DNA of 64,000 bases from CAZJYI01 sp964550025 (GCA_964550025.1 CAZJYI010000004.1:88873-152872), one strand, 5' to 3'. Shown: positions 7,749-17,436, counted from the stretch's first letter. The notes: generated from the letters alone by a model not told the origin. Numbers and translations are program-made.

Positions 7749-9806
7749 ATGAACGGAAGAGATTCTCTCACGTACTTGGTGATTGCGGGCGTGGTTCTCG
7801 GCCCATTCTTGGCCCTGCCGCTACGGGCCGCGGAACGGTCGCGACCGAATGTCGTGCTGATTGTCTGCGACGATCTCAACGACTACGTGACCGGCCTGGG
7901 TGGACATCCGCAGGCGCGAACGCCCCACCTCGAGCGCCTGGCGGCAACGGGGGTCTCCTTCTCGCGCGCCTACTCGAACAATCCCATCTGTGCCCCCTCG
8001 CGTTCGAGCTTTCTGACGGGCATCTACCCGCACACCTCCCGGAACCATCATTTCGACAAATGGTACCGCAACCCGGTCCTCAGGAACTCGCGCACGCTCA
8101 TGGACCACTTCAAGCAGAACGGCTACAGGGCAGTGGGGTCGGGCAAACTCATGCATCACCCCCGCACTGAGGAGTGGACCGAGTTCAAGCACAAGGCGGA
8201 CTACGGTCCATTCTGGCATCGCGCCGGCAAGCGGCTGGCGCACCCCGGGGTGCCGGAGCCGTACGCGTCCATCGGCGCGGTTGACGGCTCTTACGGGGCG
8301 CTGGAGGACGTGCCGCCGGCAGAGGAGAGGGCCGAGGGAGAGGGGTGGATCTACGGCACGTGGGGAAAGGTCCAGCCCCTGAAGGTCTCGAGCGCGGATG
8401 ATCGCGACCCGACCCCGGACGAGCGTAACGCGGCGTGGGCCGCGGCGACGATCGGCGAGCTCGCGCGATCCGATTCGAGCAAGCCGTTTTTCCTGGGGGT
8501 GGGTTTCATTCGTCCCCATACGCCCCTTGTCGTACCGCGCAGGTACTTCGATATGTTCCCTCTGAAGGACGTCAAACTGCCGGTCCGAAAAGAGGGGGAC
8601 AACGAGGACACCGGCATGAAGGACGTCGTCAACGAAAAGGCCAAAGGCCCGGTGTATTTCCGGCTCCTGAAGGAGTCCTATGGCGGCACCCTGGAGGGTC
8701 TGCGCACATTCACGCGCGCCTACCTCGCCTCCGTAGCCGCGGTGGACGACTGCATCGGGCAGGTCATCGACGCGTTGGACAACAGTCGTTTCCGCGACAA
8801 CACGATCGTGGTTGTCACGAGCGACCATGGCTGGAACATGGGCGAGAAGGACTGGCTGTTCAAGATGTCGCTCTGGGAGGAGAGTTGCCGCGTGCCGCTG
8901 ATCATCCGGGCGCCGGGCGTGGCGCGGGCCGGGAAGATGGCGGGGCATCCCGTGTCGCTCGTGGACCTCTACCCGACGCTTGCAGACCTGTGCGGTCTCG
9001 AGGGGGACACACGGAAGAACGAGAAGGGGGCCAAACTCGACGGGCACAGCATGCGCCCGTTCCTGGAAGACCCCGAGAACGGGACGTGGACCGGACCGGA
9101 TGCCGCCCTCTCCATGGTTTCCTCGGGAGGCGAGTTCGCCAAGATCTCGGAGCTGCAGCATTACTCCGTGCGGACACGCGACTTCCGCTATACGCTGTAT
9201 AATAACGGATCCGAGGAACTCTACGACCACCGAGAGGACCCTTACGAGTGGGATAACCTGGTCGGCAAGGCGGAACATGAATCGGTTCGCGAGGCGCTCA
9301 GGCAGAAGCTGGACGGCATGACCGGGCTCTCGATCGGCGTGCGACCGCCCCCGGAGCCGACGCCGCTCGAACGGGGCGAAGTCCTGTCGTGCTCGTTCGA
9401 GGATTTCGATCTGGAAGATGTCTTTGCCTGGCCGGAGATGAACAGAGTCACGCTCACGCGCAATCGCAAGCAGGTGATTGACGGGAAGGCCGCCCTGCGT
9501 ATCCAGAGTTCCGGCAGTCGCTGGAACACAGTCAGTTTCAAAAACATCGAGGTGCCCCCGGGGGTGACCTGCAGCGTGCGGTTCGAGTGTCGGGCGTTGG
9601 CACAACACGAGAATAGCTTCCCGTACTACCTGCTCAGCCGCGGCAAGGCCAAGTCCGTCCTCAAGCGCATACAACTCGCCGAAGGTGAGACCACGACGGT
9701 CACGGGAACACTCACCAACGATCAGGACGTCACTCTGAACCTGGTCATTGGTTTCACCGAGGGCGGAACGTACGTCATCGACAACCTGCGGGTGAGCAAA
9801 GAGTGA
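7749..9806 (+). CDS. Sulfatase (iduronate-2-sulfatase-like) with C-terminal carbohydrate-binding-like domain
   Basis: A 685-residue exported sulfatase. The ATG at 7749 follows an AGGAGA ribosome site (7735-7740) and opens a signal peptide (to about residue 28). The metal-binding pair D41-D42 and the formylglycine motif C81-A-P-S-R85 are intact. The order of conserved blocks (CDDLNDY, GSGKLMHHP, TSDHGWNMGEK, SLVDLYPTLADL) is that of iduronate-2-sulfatase-like S1 sulfatases. Residues about 535-685 form a beta-sandwich-like module that may bind glycan. The substrate cannot be read from sequence; a sulfated algal or host polysaccharide is likely, given the neighbours. Confidence 0.93.
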   Translation: MNGRDSLTYLVIAGVVLGPFLALPLRAAERSRPNVVLIVCDDLNDYVTGLGGHPQARTPHLERLAATGVSFSRAYSNNPICAPSRSSFLTGIYPHTSRNHHFDKWYRNPVLRNSRTLMDHFKQNGYRAVGSGKLMHHPRTEEWTEFKHKADYGPFWHRAGKRLAHPGVPEPYASIGAVDGSYGALEDVPPAEERAEGEGWIYGTWGKVQPLKVSSADDRDPTPDERNAAWAAATIGELARSDSSKPFFLGVGFIRPHTPLVVPRRYFDMFPLKDVKLPVRKEGDNEDTGMKDVVNEKAKGPVYFRLLKESYGGTLEGLRTFTRAYLASVAAVDDCIGQVIDALDNSRFRDNTIVVVTSDHGWNMGEKDWLFKMSLWEESCRVPLIIRAPGVARAGKMAGHPVSLVDLYPTLADLCGLEGDTRKNEKGAKLDGHSMRPFLEDPENGTWTGPDAALSMVSSGGEFAKISELQHYSVRTRDFRYTLYNNGSEELYDHREDPYEWDNLVGKAEHESVREALRQKLDGMTGLSIGVRPPPEPTPLERGEVLSCSFEDFDLEDVFAWPEMNRVTLTRNRKQVIDGKAALRIQSSGSRWNTVSFKNIEVPPGVTCSVRFECRALAQHENSFPYYLLSRGKAKSVLKRIQLAEGETTTVTGTLTNDQDVTLNLVIGFTEGGTYVIDNLRVSKE

Positions 9807-9819
9807 GGAGAGAAGACGG

Positions 9820-10023
9820 ATGATCCCCGGCAAGTCGTTGTTGGCAGCATTCCTGCTCGCCTCCATCACTGTTGCGTCCGGGAAGCCCCCGCGCGTGTTT
9901 ATCCTCGACGGGAAGGCACTGTTGGAGAACCGCCGCAACGTCCGGGCCGGTGACGAGAAGCTCAGGGCGGCCCTGGCGCGGCTCGTGAAGGACGCGGATA
10001 CCAGGCTGTCCGCGGGCCCTTAG
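9820..10023 (+). pseudogene. Truncated alginate-lyase-family gene, N-terminal remnant
   Basis: A 67-codon frame that starts well: ribosome site GGAGAGAAG at about 9808-9816, ATG at 9820, and a signal peptide MIPGKSLLAAFLLASITVA. Its continuation (PRVFILDGKALLENRR, then ALARLVKDADTRLSAGP) looks like the opening of secreted alginate lyase family (PF05426-type) proteins, in which an LDG-type segment and an alpha-helical stretch ending 'L..GP' precede the catalytic domain. Here a stop follows at once and the next gene begins 25 bases later, so the catalytic part is gone. An internal deletion is the simplest reading. Confidence 0.6.
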
Positions 10024-10047
10024 AGAACGATGCATGGAGGATGGGTG

Positions 10048-10917
10048 ATGAGCAAAGCCAGGACGCTACGCAAGCTGTTGGAGGAGCCCGGTATCATCGT
10101 GTTGCCGGGGGTGTACGATTGCATTGGCGCGAAGCTGATTGAGAAGGTCGGGTTCGAAGTCGTGTTCACCAGCGGATTCGGCATTTCCGGAGCGACTCTG
10201 GGGAAGCCGGACTTCGGCCTGCTGACGGCCACGGAAGTGATCTACAGCGTCGGGCGGATGGCGGACGCTGTCAGCATCCCCCTGGTGGCAGACATCGATA
10301 CGGGGTACGGCAACCCTCTGAATGTGTACCGAACGGTCTCGGACCTGCGGCGATTCGACGTAGCGGGCTTCATTCTCGAGGACCAGTTGTGGCCCAAGAA
10401 GTGTGGCCACTTTGCCGGCAAGCGCGTCATTCCTAAGGAAGAGCACGTCGAGAAGATCCGGGCGGCCGTTGAGGCGAGGGGTGAGAGCGGGATGGTGATC
10501 ATCGGGCGTACGGATGCACGGGCGCCCCTGGGATTGGATGATGCGATCGAACGTGGGCACGCCTATCGCGAAGCGGGGGCAGACGTCGTGTTTGTTGAAG
10601 CGCCGCAGTCCATTGAGGAGTTGCGTGCCGTCGCAGAGGCGTTTCCTGAGACGCCCCTGTTTGCCAACATGATTGAAGGCGGCAAAACGCCTCTGCTCAC
10701 AGCCGCCGAGCTCGAGGAGCTCGGGTACAAGATCGTGGTCTTTCCGTTGTCCGGTCTGTTCGCGGCCACGAGTGCGATGGCGGCGTGCTTCGAGCACCTC
10801 AAGACACACGGCACGACCGATGGGTTTGACATCGGCTCGGTGTCCTTCGGCGAGTTCGAAGACCTGATTGGTGTCCCGGCCTTCCGCGAGCGCGAACGGC
10901 GCTTCGGTTTGGAATAG
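10048..10917 (+). CDS. Isocitrate lyase/PEP mutase family enzyme
   Basis: A 289-residue cytoplasmic TIM-barrel enzyme. The start at 10048 is set by GGAGG at 10036-10040 with seven-base spacing; an upstream in-frame ATG at 10030 lacks a ribosome site. Family hallmarks: the metal-binding D82-x-D84 in ADIDTGYGN, E111 in EDQ, and K117-K-C-G-H121. The retained Cys119 favours a C-C lyase (methylisocitrate or dimethylmalate lyase type) or oxaloacetate decarboxylase over PEP mutase. The exact substrate is not determined. It sits alone between a broken lyase gene and small frames. Confidence 0.88.
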   Translation: MSKARTLRKLLEEPGIIVLPGVYDCIGAKLIEKVGFEVVFTSGFGISGATLGKPDFGLLTATEVIYSVGRMADAVSIPLVADIDTGYGNPLNVYRTVSDLRRFDVAGFILEDQLWPKKCGHFAGKRVIPKEEHVEKIRAAVEARGESGMVIIGRTDARAPLGLDDAIERGHAYREAGADVVFVEAPQSIEELRAVAEAFPETPLFANMIEGGKTPLLTAAELEELGYKIVVFPLSGLFAATSAMAACFEHLKTHGTTDGFDIGSVSFGEFEDLIGVPAFRERERRFGLE

Positions 10918-10985
10918 CCGGGTGGCCGAAGAAACCGCTGAGTGAGACTGTGATCGGGGTGTAGCATTTGAAGGAGATGATGGCC

Positions 10986-11165
10986 GTGAGTCATACCGTT
11001 TCGGCGCTTCGCGCAGTCAGCCTGATCATGCTGGACCACCGTCTCAATCCCGATGACATCTCGCGTTGCCGTCCGCCGCGGATTGACGACCTTCCGTACG
11101 CCCGCGATGCGGCCCTGCTCGACGAGGTCCGCGAGGATATCGCACGAATGATCGCCGGACAGTGA
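10986..11165 (+). CDS. Small hypothetical frame, possibly a gene remnant
   Basis: A 59-codon frame. A good ribosome site, AAGGAG (10971-10976), lies nine bases before a GTG at 10986; ATG codons at 10977 and 10980 are too close to it. The product (VSHTVSALRAVSLIM, then RIDDLPYARDAALLDEVREDIARMIAG) has an ordinary acidic helical composition but I recognise no family. After its stop, another frame up to about 11300 also looks protein-like, so this may be the start of a frameshifted longer gene. Confidence 0.35.
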   Translation: MSHTVSALRAVSLIMLDHRLNPDDISRCRPPRIDDLPYARDAALLDEVREDIARMIAGQ

Positions 11166-11332
11166 GTGGAATGTGTTGCTGGCGGTCAGCGGCTTCACGT
11201 ATGATGGACCCGCCGGCAAGATGGGGTCCAATCCGCATTTGCATTCGGACGATTTCAACAGCTTCTTCTCGGGCGTACGACGGTGGCGACTCGGAAGACA
11301 CTGCAGGTGGAACTCGAAACGGGAGATGGGAA

Positions 11333-11866
11333 ATGAAGTATGTCGCATTGATCGCAATCGCGTTCGTCGTGGCCGGCTGTGCAACGACTGGAGATTGGGA
11401 GACAACCCTTGATCGGCGGATGCCGGTCTATGGGCATCGCAACTGGATCGTGGTAGCCGATTCGGCCTATCCCAAGCAGAGTGCGGCGGGCATCGAGACT
11501 ATCTACACCGGTGCCGGACAGATAGAGGTGCTCGCGGAGGTACTGGAGGCCGTGGATGAGGCCGCGCACGTTCAACCGGTCATCATGCTTGATGCCGAGC
11601 TGGACTCCGTTGCCGAGAAGGCGGCACCCGGCGTGGATGCCTACCGCGCCGAGTTGAAGGAGCTTCTCGGGGACCGCCCGATCAAGGTGATGCCGCACGA
11701 GGACATCATCAGCCAGCTCGACGAAGGAGCGAAGCTGTTCAACATCCTCCTGCTCAAGGCCGACATGACGATCCCGTACACCTCCGTGTTCATCGAGCTC
11801 GACTGCGGGTATTGGAATGCGGACAAGGAAGCGGCGCTGCGCAAGGCGTTCAAGGCTGAGAAGTGA
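11333..11866 (+). CDS. Lipoprotein with RbsD/FucU-like domain
   Basis: A 177-residue protein whose start at 11333 follows a GGGAGATGGG ribosome site and opens a lipoprotein signal: MKYVALIAIAFVVAG ending at lipobox Cys16. The mature part begins MPVYGHRNWIVVADSAYP and later has IEVLAEVLEAVDEA. This pattern resembles the sugar-mutarotase fold of RbsD/FucU (GHGD.IVIADA.FP). RbsD and FucU are normally cytoplasmic, so an exported, membrane-anchored relative is unusual. The catalytic His-Asp arrangement is not clearly conserved (GHR in place of GHGD), so mutarotase activity is unproven. Confidence 0.6.
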   Translation: MKYVALIAIAFVVAGCATTGDWETTLDRRMPVYGHRNWIVVADSAYPKQSAAGIETIYTGAGQIEVLAEVLEAVDEAAHVQPVIMLDAELDSVAEKAAPGVDAYRAELKELLGDRPIKVMPHEDIISQLDEGAKLFNILLLKADMTIPYTSVFIELDCGYWNADKEAALRKAFKAEK

Positions 11867-12187
11867 CGTGAACAGGCATGCACTGCGCTATCGACTGGTT
11901 GTCGCGCCCGTCGCGCTGAGCGGGGACGTAGCCAGGAAAGCCTGGAAGAACTGGACAGGCAGCGACACTCGCTGAAACCTGCCCTGGGCGGCGATGACGA
12001 GGGCGACTGGCGAAGCGAGCTCGATCATGAAGAGCCAGGCTACTATCCTCTCGATGAGATCCGGCTGGGACCTGGTTGGGAATTCGCCGTGGGCGGGGGA
12101 TTCGGATCCGCCCCCAATGACTTGACAGCGCCTACGTCCGACCCCGCGGGGTTCGCACCCTGGCCAAACAGAAAGGTAGCATACACC

Positions 12188-14344
12188 ATGACACAACGAC
12201 TTCTCACGGTGCTGTTGTCACTGGCATACTGGGTGACACCTGTACTCCTCCATGCGGAGTCGCCCGCTCTTGTCCCCAAGCCGCAAGCCGTGGTTGCCGG
12301 TAAGGGAACGTTCCGGATCGCCCCCGAAACAATCACGATCTGCTATCGGGACGACCGACTGGTGTTTGCCGCGTCATGGCTGTCGGAGCAGCTTTCGCGA
12401 ACGTTCGACAGGGAGGTGAAACCCCACCCGGTCGACTCGACGCCCGCCCGCAACAGCATCGTCTTCGAGTGGGCGACGGGGCAAACGGCTCCACGGCCGG
12501 AAGGCTACCGCCTTGTGGTGACGGAGCGTCGAGCAACAATTTCGGCAAGCGATCCGTCGGGCGCCCTTTACGGCGCGGTTACCCTGTTGCAGCTCGGCCC
12601 GGCAGAGGCGTTTCGAAACCTCGCGCTCGTCGATTCCGTCCCGGGCGGGGATCCGGGCAAGGAAAACCGCCGGGCCCCACGGTGGCATCGCGTGCAACAT
12701 CCGACGCCGAAACCGATTGGTGCATTCTCCGTTCCCTGCCTATCGATCGACGATGCTCCGCGATTCAAATGGCGCGGACTCCTGATCGATCCTGCCCGTT
12801 TCTACATCTCCATCGAAGAGATGAAGCGGTATGTCGACTACATGCTTCTGCACAAGCTCAACAGATTGCAAGTCCACTTCACGGACAGCCAGGGCTGGCG
12901 AATCGACATCAGGAAGTACCCGGCGTTGGTTACGACCGGGGCGATCGGTGTTGGCAACCAACGGAAGAATGTCCGCACATACCCGGAAGAGGACTCCAAG
13001 CCGAAAGGCTGCTACTTCTATACCCGGGAGGAGCTCAAAGACGTCGTCGCCTATGCCGCCGATCGAGGCGTTACGGTGGTGCCGGAGATCGAGATGCCGG
13101 GACACACCGGCGCGTTGTTGCGCAGTTGCCCCGAATTGAATTGCCGGGGAAGCGACCGGATCAGGCCGGGCCATTCCATCTGCGTTGGGCAGGAGAATAC
13201 CTATCGGACGCTCGAGAACATACTCGATGAAGTCATGGAGGTTTTCCCGAGCCGGTATATCCATCTCGGGACGGACGAATGCTGGCGGGGAAACTGGGAA
13301 CACTGTACGGATTGCCGGTCGAAGATGAAGGAGCTCGGGGTGAGCGAGACGCTCCCGCTACACGGCTATTTCGTTGAGCGCATGTCGGACTATCTTCAAT
13401 CGAAGGGGCGGACGGCGGCCGGGTGGGACGAGATCTTCGAAACGGGAAGCAAACCGGGGATCCTGGGCATGTTCTGGCGAGGGCATTCACCGGCGGTCGT
13501 CCGCATGGTGAAAGAGGCCGCCCAGAAGGGACAGCTCCTCGTGACGACACCGACCACGCATTGCTACCTCGACTACCGTCAGGCGAAGACACTGGATAAC
13601 GATCCGCGCGGTCTGGGAAACCGCGTCATCTCGCTGGCAAAGACGTATAGCTTTGAACCCATCCCCGACTATCTCGCCGAGGAACTGCACCCCAATATCG
13701 TCGGATTGCAGGGCAATCTGTGGGGTGAGTTGTTGCTCAGCTTCCCGCACATGCTCTACCAGACGTGGCCGCGCGCCTGCGCCCTGGCCGAGGTGGGGTG
13801 GTCTGACGCAGAAGGTCGCGACTACGAAGAGTTCCTCGCGCGGCTGAAAGAGACCCACCTGCCGCGACTGCGCGCCGCCGGTGTTACGTTTCGAGAGCCC
13901 GGTCCGGAAGACGAGCCGAGGGCCGGGCGTCCGGGGCCGGTGAAGGCGGATCAAAACGGGGCGTTCACGCTCAACGGCCGGAACGCGATGATCGACGGCG
14001 TGGGCATTCGATACTACGAACCCTTCGACACCATCGGGTATTGGACTCATCCCGCCGACACCGTCGCCTGGAAACTGGCGAACGTCAAACCGGGCGACTA
14101 CCGAGTGGTGGTGTCGCAAGCGGGACCGGCGGCCTGGAAGGAGCACCGGTACAAGGTGACCATAGGCGGCGAGCAATTGACCGCGAATGTGGCGCCGACC
14201 GGTAGCATGAGCAAGCATGCCGAGAAAGAAATCGGAAGGGTGCGAATCACCAAGTCCGGCGATTACGATCTCTCCGTGGTTCCGGTCGAGTTTGATGACG
14301 CCCTGATGAACCTGCGTTCCGTCCGGCTCATTCCCGTGCCGTAA
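12188..14344 (+). CDS. GH20 beta-N-acetylhexosaminidase, exported
   Basis: A 718-residue protein. The ATG at 12188 opens a signal peptide ending near HAESP; the longer upstream frame adds no plausible N-terminus. Order: GH20b-type alpha/beta domain (about 25-165), then the GH20 TIM barrel with LIDPARFY, the DSQGWR segment, and catalytic D363-E364 within HLGTDEC (substrate-assisted mechanism). A C-terminal beta-sandwich module (about 620-718) is probably carbohydrate-binding. It would remove terminal GlcNAc or GalNAc and fits a cluster acting on sulfated, amino-sugar-containing glycans. The preceding 320 bases (11867-12187) show no gene, only a GC hairpin near 12090-12116. Confidence 0.93.
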   Translation: MTQRLLTVLLSLAYWVTPVLLHAESPALVPKPQAVVAGKGTFRIAPETITICYRDDRLVFAASWLSEQLSRTFDREVKPHPVDSTPARNSIVFEWATGQTAPRPEGYRLVVTERRATISASDPSGALYGAVTLLQLGPAEAFRNLALVDSVPGGDPGKENRRAPRWHRVQHPTPKPIGAFSVPCLSIDDAPRFKWRGLLIDPARFYISIEEMKRYVDYMLLHKLNRLQVHFTDSQGWRIDIRKYPALVTTGAIGVGNQRKNVRTYPEEDSKPKGCYFYTREELKDVVAYAADRGVTVVPEIEMPGHTGALLRSCPELNCRGSDRIRPGHSICVGQENTYRTLENILDEVMEVFPSRYIHLGTDECWRGNWEHCTDCRSKMKELGVSETLPLHGYFVERMSDYLQSKGRTAAGWDEIFETGSKPGILGMFWRGHSPAVVRMVKEAAQKGQLLVTTPTTHCYLDYRQAKTLDNDPRGLGNRVISLAKTYSFEPIPDYLAEELHPNIVGLQGNLWGELLLSFPHMLYQTWPRACALAEVGWSDAEGRDYEEFLARLKETHLPRLRAAGVTFREPGPEDEPRAGRPGPVKADQNGAFTLNGRNAMIDGVGIRYYEPFDTIGYWTHPADTVAWKLANVKPGDYRVVVSQAGPAAWKEHRYKVTIGGEQLTANVAPTGSMSKHAEKEIGRVRITKSGDYDLSVVPVEFDDALMNLRSVRLIPVP

Positions 14345-14369
14345 CCCGACGGCTCTATCCCTGGCAAGG

Positions 14370-14532
14370 AACGCTCAGCATTTCGACGACAAGCTAAGGC
14401 CGGACAGGAACGAAATCAGGTTTGAGCACCATGCGGTGATGGGCTTGTACGGTCACGACGACGGCATGATCGGCCTGCAGGGAGTGACGGTCGTCCCGGC
14501 GGGCCGTTGTGTCGTGGATGCCGAACGGAACG
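14370..14532 (+). other. Intergenic stretch with a possible coding remnant
   Basis: Between the GH20 gene and the convergent TPR gene, one forward frame reads FDDKLRPDRNEIRFEHHAVM and then GLYGHDDGMIGLQGVTVVPAG. The composition is protein-like, but there is no start and no recognised family. It may be the tail of a lost gene. Confidence 0.25.
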
Positions 14533-15279
14533 TCAAGGCTCTGAGTCGGTCGCCGACCGCAGCGCGACATGCACCCGGGCTACCCCGCCCATGTAGTGGC
14601 TCATGCCAAAGTCGCCGGCGGAGAGTTTCATGTGCTGCAAGCATTTGGCGGGGCGCTTGTTGATCTCATGCCAGAGTCCCAGGTAGAGGTGGGCATACTG
14701 CATCGCCTGACGCCGTCTGGCCTTTGGGGCTTCCCTGGCGGCGGTCAGCACCTGTTGCTCTGACCCGGTTCCGGCGAGAAGACGGTAGATAGCGGCCATG
14801 GGAATGCGCGTGTCGCGCTTGGTGTCGATGGGGATCAGGACCTTCCTGGCGGCTGCCACGCTCCTTAGACGCGCCAGGCAGAGAAAATGCCAGGCTGCGT
14901 TCTCGACGTCGTGGGGATTCACCGTTTGGTGGCGCTCGAACTGCTCCCGGCCCTTCTGGTATTCGCCCGCGTAATAGTAGCTGATCCCCCGCTGCCAGTG
15001 TTGCGGATCGCGGGTCGGAACCAGCGCAATCACCCGGTCAAAATCGCGAATCGACTCGCGAATGTGACCCGCCAGAAAATGCGCTTCCCCCCGAAGCTGC
15101 AACACGCGCGCGTCGTCCGGGTTCCGGGCCAGCCAAGCCGAGCACTGAGCAATCCGCTCCTCGGGCGGGGCGGCGGGGACCACGCAAACAAAGACCAGGA
15201 TGAAGCTGATGACTGTTCGTACCACGACCCCCACGATACCCTGAATTCCCCCAATGGCAAGATCCCGTTCTCGAGCCAT
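14533..15279 (-). CDS. TPR-repeat exported protein
   Basis: About 248 residues. A hydrophobic signal segment (VVVRTVISFILVFVCVVPAA) is followed by two to three tetratricopeptide repeats (for example ARVLQLRGEAHFLAGHIRE and WQRGISYYYAGEYQKGREQF). The layout resembles small NlpI-like TPR proteins that act as adaptors. The start is uncertain: ATG at 15279 is used here, but 15312, or a GTG just before the hydrophobic segment (after GGGGGAATTCAGG), are alternatives; the last gives the cleanest signal peptide. It is divergent from the peptide transporter operon. Its partner is unknown. Confidence 0.75.
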   Translation of the reverse strand: MARERDLAIGGIQGIVGVVVRTVISFILVFVCVVPAAPPEERIAQCSAWLARNPDDARVLQLRGEAHFLAGHIRESIRDFDRVIALVPTRDPQHWQRGISYYYAGEYQKGREQFERHQTVNPHDVENAAWHFLCLARLRSVAAARKVLIPIDTKRDTRIPMAAIYRLLAGTGSEQQVLTAAREAPKARRRQAMQYAHLYLGLWHEINKRPAKCLQHMKLSAGDFGMSHYMGGVARVHVALRSATDSEP

Positions 15280-15369
15280 GAGAATCGTCTGTGGACTATG
15301 TGGCACCCGCATGGTACGAAGACGAGGTGTCGGACAGGCTCATGGGGAGTTGATTCCGCACGTTGGATC

Positions 15370-17436
15370 ATGCTCAGAACGACCATGACGTTCCTCGTTC
15401 TCGGTCTGGCTCTCATGCTGCTGCCCGGCATGCTGCTCGAGCCTCTGCGGCCGGGCCCGGTGCCTGCCGGCGAGGAGGTCGCCGTCGACGGCCCCTACAC
15501 CCGGCATCCGGATTGGGGGCATCACCTCAATCTCGCGGACTTCAGGGAACGCGGAGGGGCGTTGCCTCCGTACCAGGAGTCGCCGCTGCTTGCCCGCCGG
15601 GTGGAGGCCGGAGAACTGCCGCCGGTGGCGGAACGCCTTCCCGCGAACCCGCTCGTCATGATCCCGTGGGAGAAACCCGGACGCTACGGCGGCAAGCTGA
15701 GGTATACGGAGTATACAACGCGTTACTGCCACTACCTGCGTCATCTGAACAAGACCCCCCTGCTTGAGCCCGTCACGGAACGCGGCGCCTGCAGCCCTTT
15801 CTGCTGGATCGCCAACCGGCCCGAACCGGGGATCATCGAGAGCTGGTCGGTGAACGACGATGCGACAGCCTTCACGTTCACCATCCGTCGCGGTCTGAAA
15901 TGGTCGGACGGCACGCCGGTGACGACGGAAAACGTGGATTTCTTCTTCAACTCCGTGATGTTCAACAAGGACGTCACGCCGGCCCTGCCGGAGCATTGGC
16001 GCTGGGGGGGCGAGCCGGTCGAGCTTGACGTTATGGGGCCCCGCGAGTTCCGCCTGGTGTTCGCCAAATCCTTCGGCGCCTTCCTGGAGCGCATGACCAA
16101 CATGAGCTGGGCTCACATGATGCTGCCCAGCCACTACCTTAAGCGATTCCATCGGGATTTCACGTCCATGGACGAACTGGGGCCGATCATGGATGAACAC
16201 GGATACACACCCAGTGAATGGGGGCGCTTCTTTCTCAGTATCGGCGGCAGAGGGCTCTCCGCGGGGGAGTTTGTGCCTGAGCGCATGCCTCGCGATCATG
16301 CGTATCCAACACTTGGTCCGTGGAATCACGCGCGGCAGCCAAACCCCGGTGACTACGTGTTGGAGCGCAATCCATACTACTACAAGGTCGATCCGGAAGG
16401 ACGGCAACTGCCCTACATCGATCGGCTCCATCGCTCGTACGTCAGCAATATCCAGATACAGAACCTGAAGATCATGGCCTCGGAGACGGACCTGCAGTTT
16501 CAGTTCATACGCCTCAGCGACTACCCGATGTTCAAGAGAAGCGAATTGCGCGGCGGTCTTCGGGCGCTGTTGCTGCCGGCGTGGCAGGACCACATGCTGA
16601 TATACCCAATGAATCTGCAGCCCGCCGACCCGAATATCCTGCCGATTCTCGGCGATGCCCGCTTTCGGCGCGCGCTTTCCCTGGCGTTGAACCGCGATGA
16701 AATCCGCGAAGTCCTCTTCCTGGGAAAGGGCATTCCCAGCCAGTACGCGCCCATCCCCGGCTCTCCATGGCACATGCCGGAGTTCAACCGGGCCTTCGCC
16801 GATTACGACCCGGAGGCGGCGGCGCGACTGCTCGACGAGATGGGGTTGCCATGGGACGAGAAGCGTGAATACCGGCTGACCCCCGATGGCAAGCCGTTTA
16901 CCTTGCGGATTGATTTCTACGACGTGAGTCCGACGTCGGCGCCCGGCGCTGAGCTCGCCCGCGAATACTGGTCGGACATCGGAATTCGCACGCGCGCCGA
17001 GCAGATGGACGGGGGACGCTTCTGGAACATGCGGGGAGCCAACGAAATCCAGGTTACGGTCTGGTGGGGGGACGGAGCACACCCGGCGGCCCACTCCTTC
17101 ATCTCGGGCTTTCTCATGACCCGGCCCTGGGACCTTTGGGACAAGAGCGACGGCCTGTCCGGCGAGGCGCCACAGCCATGGGCGCAGGAGATGCTGCGTC
17201 TGAGAGAGCGCTGTTTCGGCGCGCCCGGCCGCGAGGACCGCCGCCAGGCCGGCATCGACGTATTCCGCATCTTCACCGAGCAGCTGCACTCGATCGGGAC
17301 CCTCTACGACGTGCCCGTGCCCTTTGTCTTTAGCCGGCGGCTGCGGAACGTCGCCTCGGGGCAGGCGCGCGGGATCTACGCGGTGGGTGTTGCCGAAGGC
17401 GCGGAGCAGTGGTTTTTCGGGGAGGACGACGCGTGA
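15370..17436 (+). CDS. Oligopeptide-type ABC transporter substrate-binding protein
   Basis: A 688-residue periplasmic binding protein of the SBP_bac_5 (OppA/DppA) family. The start at 15370 opens a signal sequence (MLRTTMTFLVLGLALMLLPG); the upstream 161 codons of open frame run antisense to the TPR gene and are rejected. The family block FTIRRGLKWSDGTPVTTENV, the WSVNDDATAF segment before it and the RFRRALSLALNRDEIREVLF segment are clear. At 688 residues it is longer than the usual 500-600, with an N-terminal extension of about 100 residues and inserts around 240-300. First gene of an operon with two permeases and two ATPases. The ligand may be a peptide or an oligosaccharide, since this family also takes up glycans in polysaccharide degraders. 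Confidence 0.92.
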   Translation: MLRTTMTFLVLGLALMLLPGMLLEPLRPGPVPAGEEVAVDGPYTRHPDWGHHLNLADFRERGGALPPYQESPLLARRVEAGELPPVAERLPANPLVMIPWEKPGRYGGKLRYTEYTTRYCHYLRHLNKTPLLEPVTERGACSPFCWIANRPEPGIIESWSVNDDATAFTFTIRRGLKWSDGTPVTTENVDFFFNSVMFNKDVTPALPEHWRWGGEPVELDVMGPREFRLVFAKSFGAFLERMTNMSWAHMMLPSHYLKRFHRDFTSMDELGPIMDEHGYTPSEWGRFFLSIGGRGLSAGEFVPERMPRDHAYPTLGPWNHARQPNPGDYVLERNPYYYKVDPEGRQLPYIDRLHRSYVSNIQIQNLKIMASETDLQFQFIRLSDYPMFKRSELRGGLRALLLPAWQDHMLIYPMNLQPADPNILPILGDARFRRALSLALNRDEIREVLFLGKGIPSQYAPIPGSPWHMPEFNRAFADYDPEAAARLLDEMGLPWDEKREYRLTPDGKPFTLRIDFYDVSPTSAPGAELAREYWSDIGIRTRAEQMDGGRFWNMRGANEIQVTVWWGDGAHPAAHSFISGFLMTRPWDLWDKSDGLSGEAPQPWAQEMLRLRERCFGAPGREDRRQAGIDVFRIFTEQLHSIGTLYDVPVPFVFSRRLRNVASGQARGIYAVGVAEGAEQWFFGEDDA

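Noticed and set aside
7821..9938. 705-codon minus-strand frame opposite the second sulfatase
   Set aside because: No family features, while the plus strand holds a complete sulfatase with catalytic motifs.
14887..15369. 161-codon N-terminal extension of the substrate-binding protein
   Set aside because: It overlaps the TPR gene antisense; the signal sequence starts at 15370.
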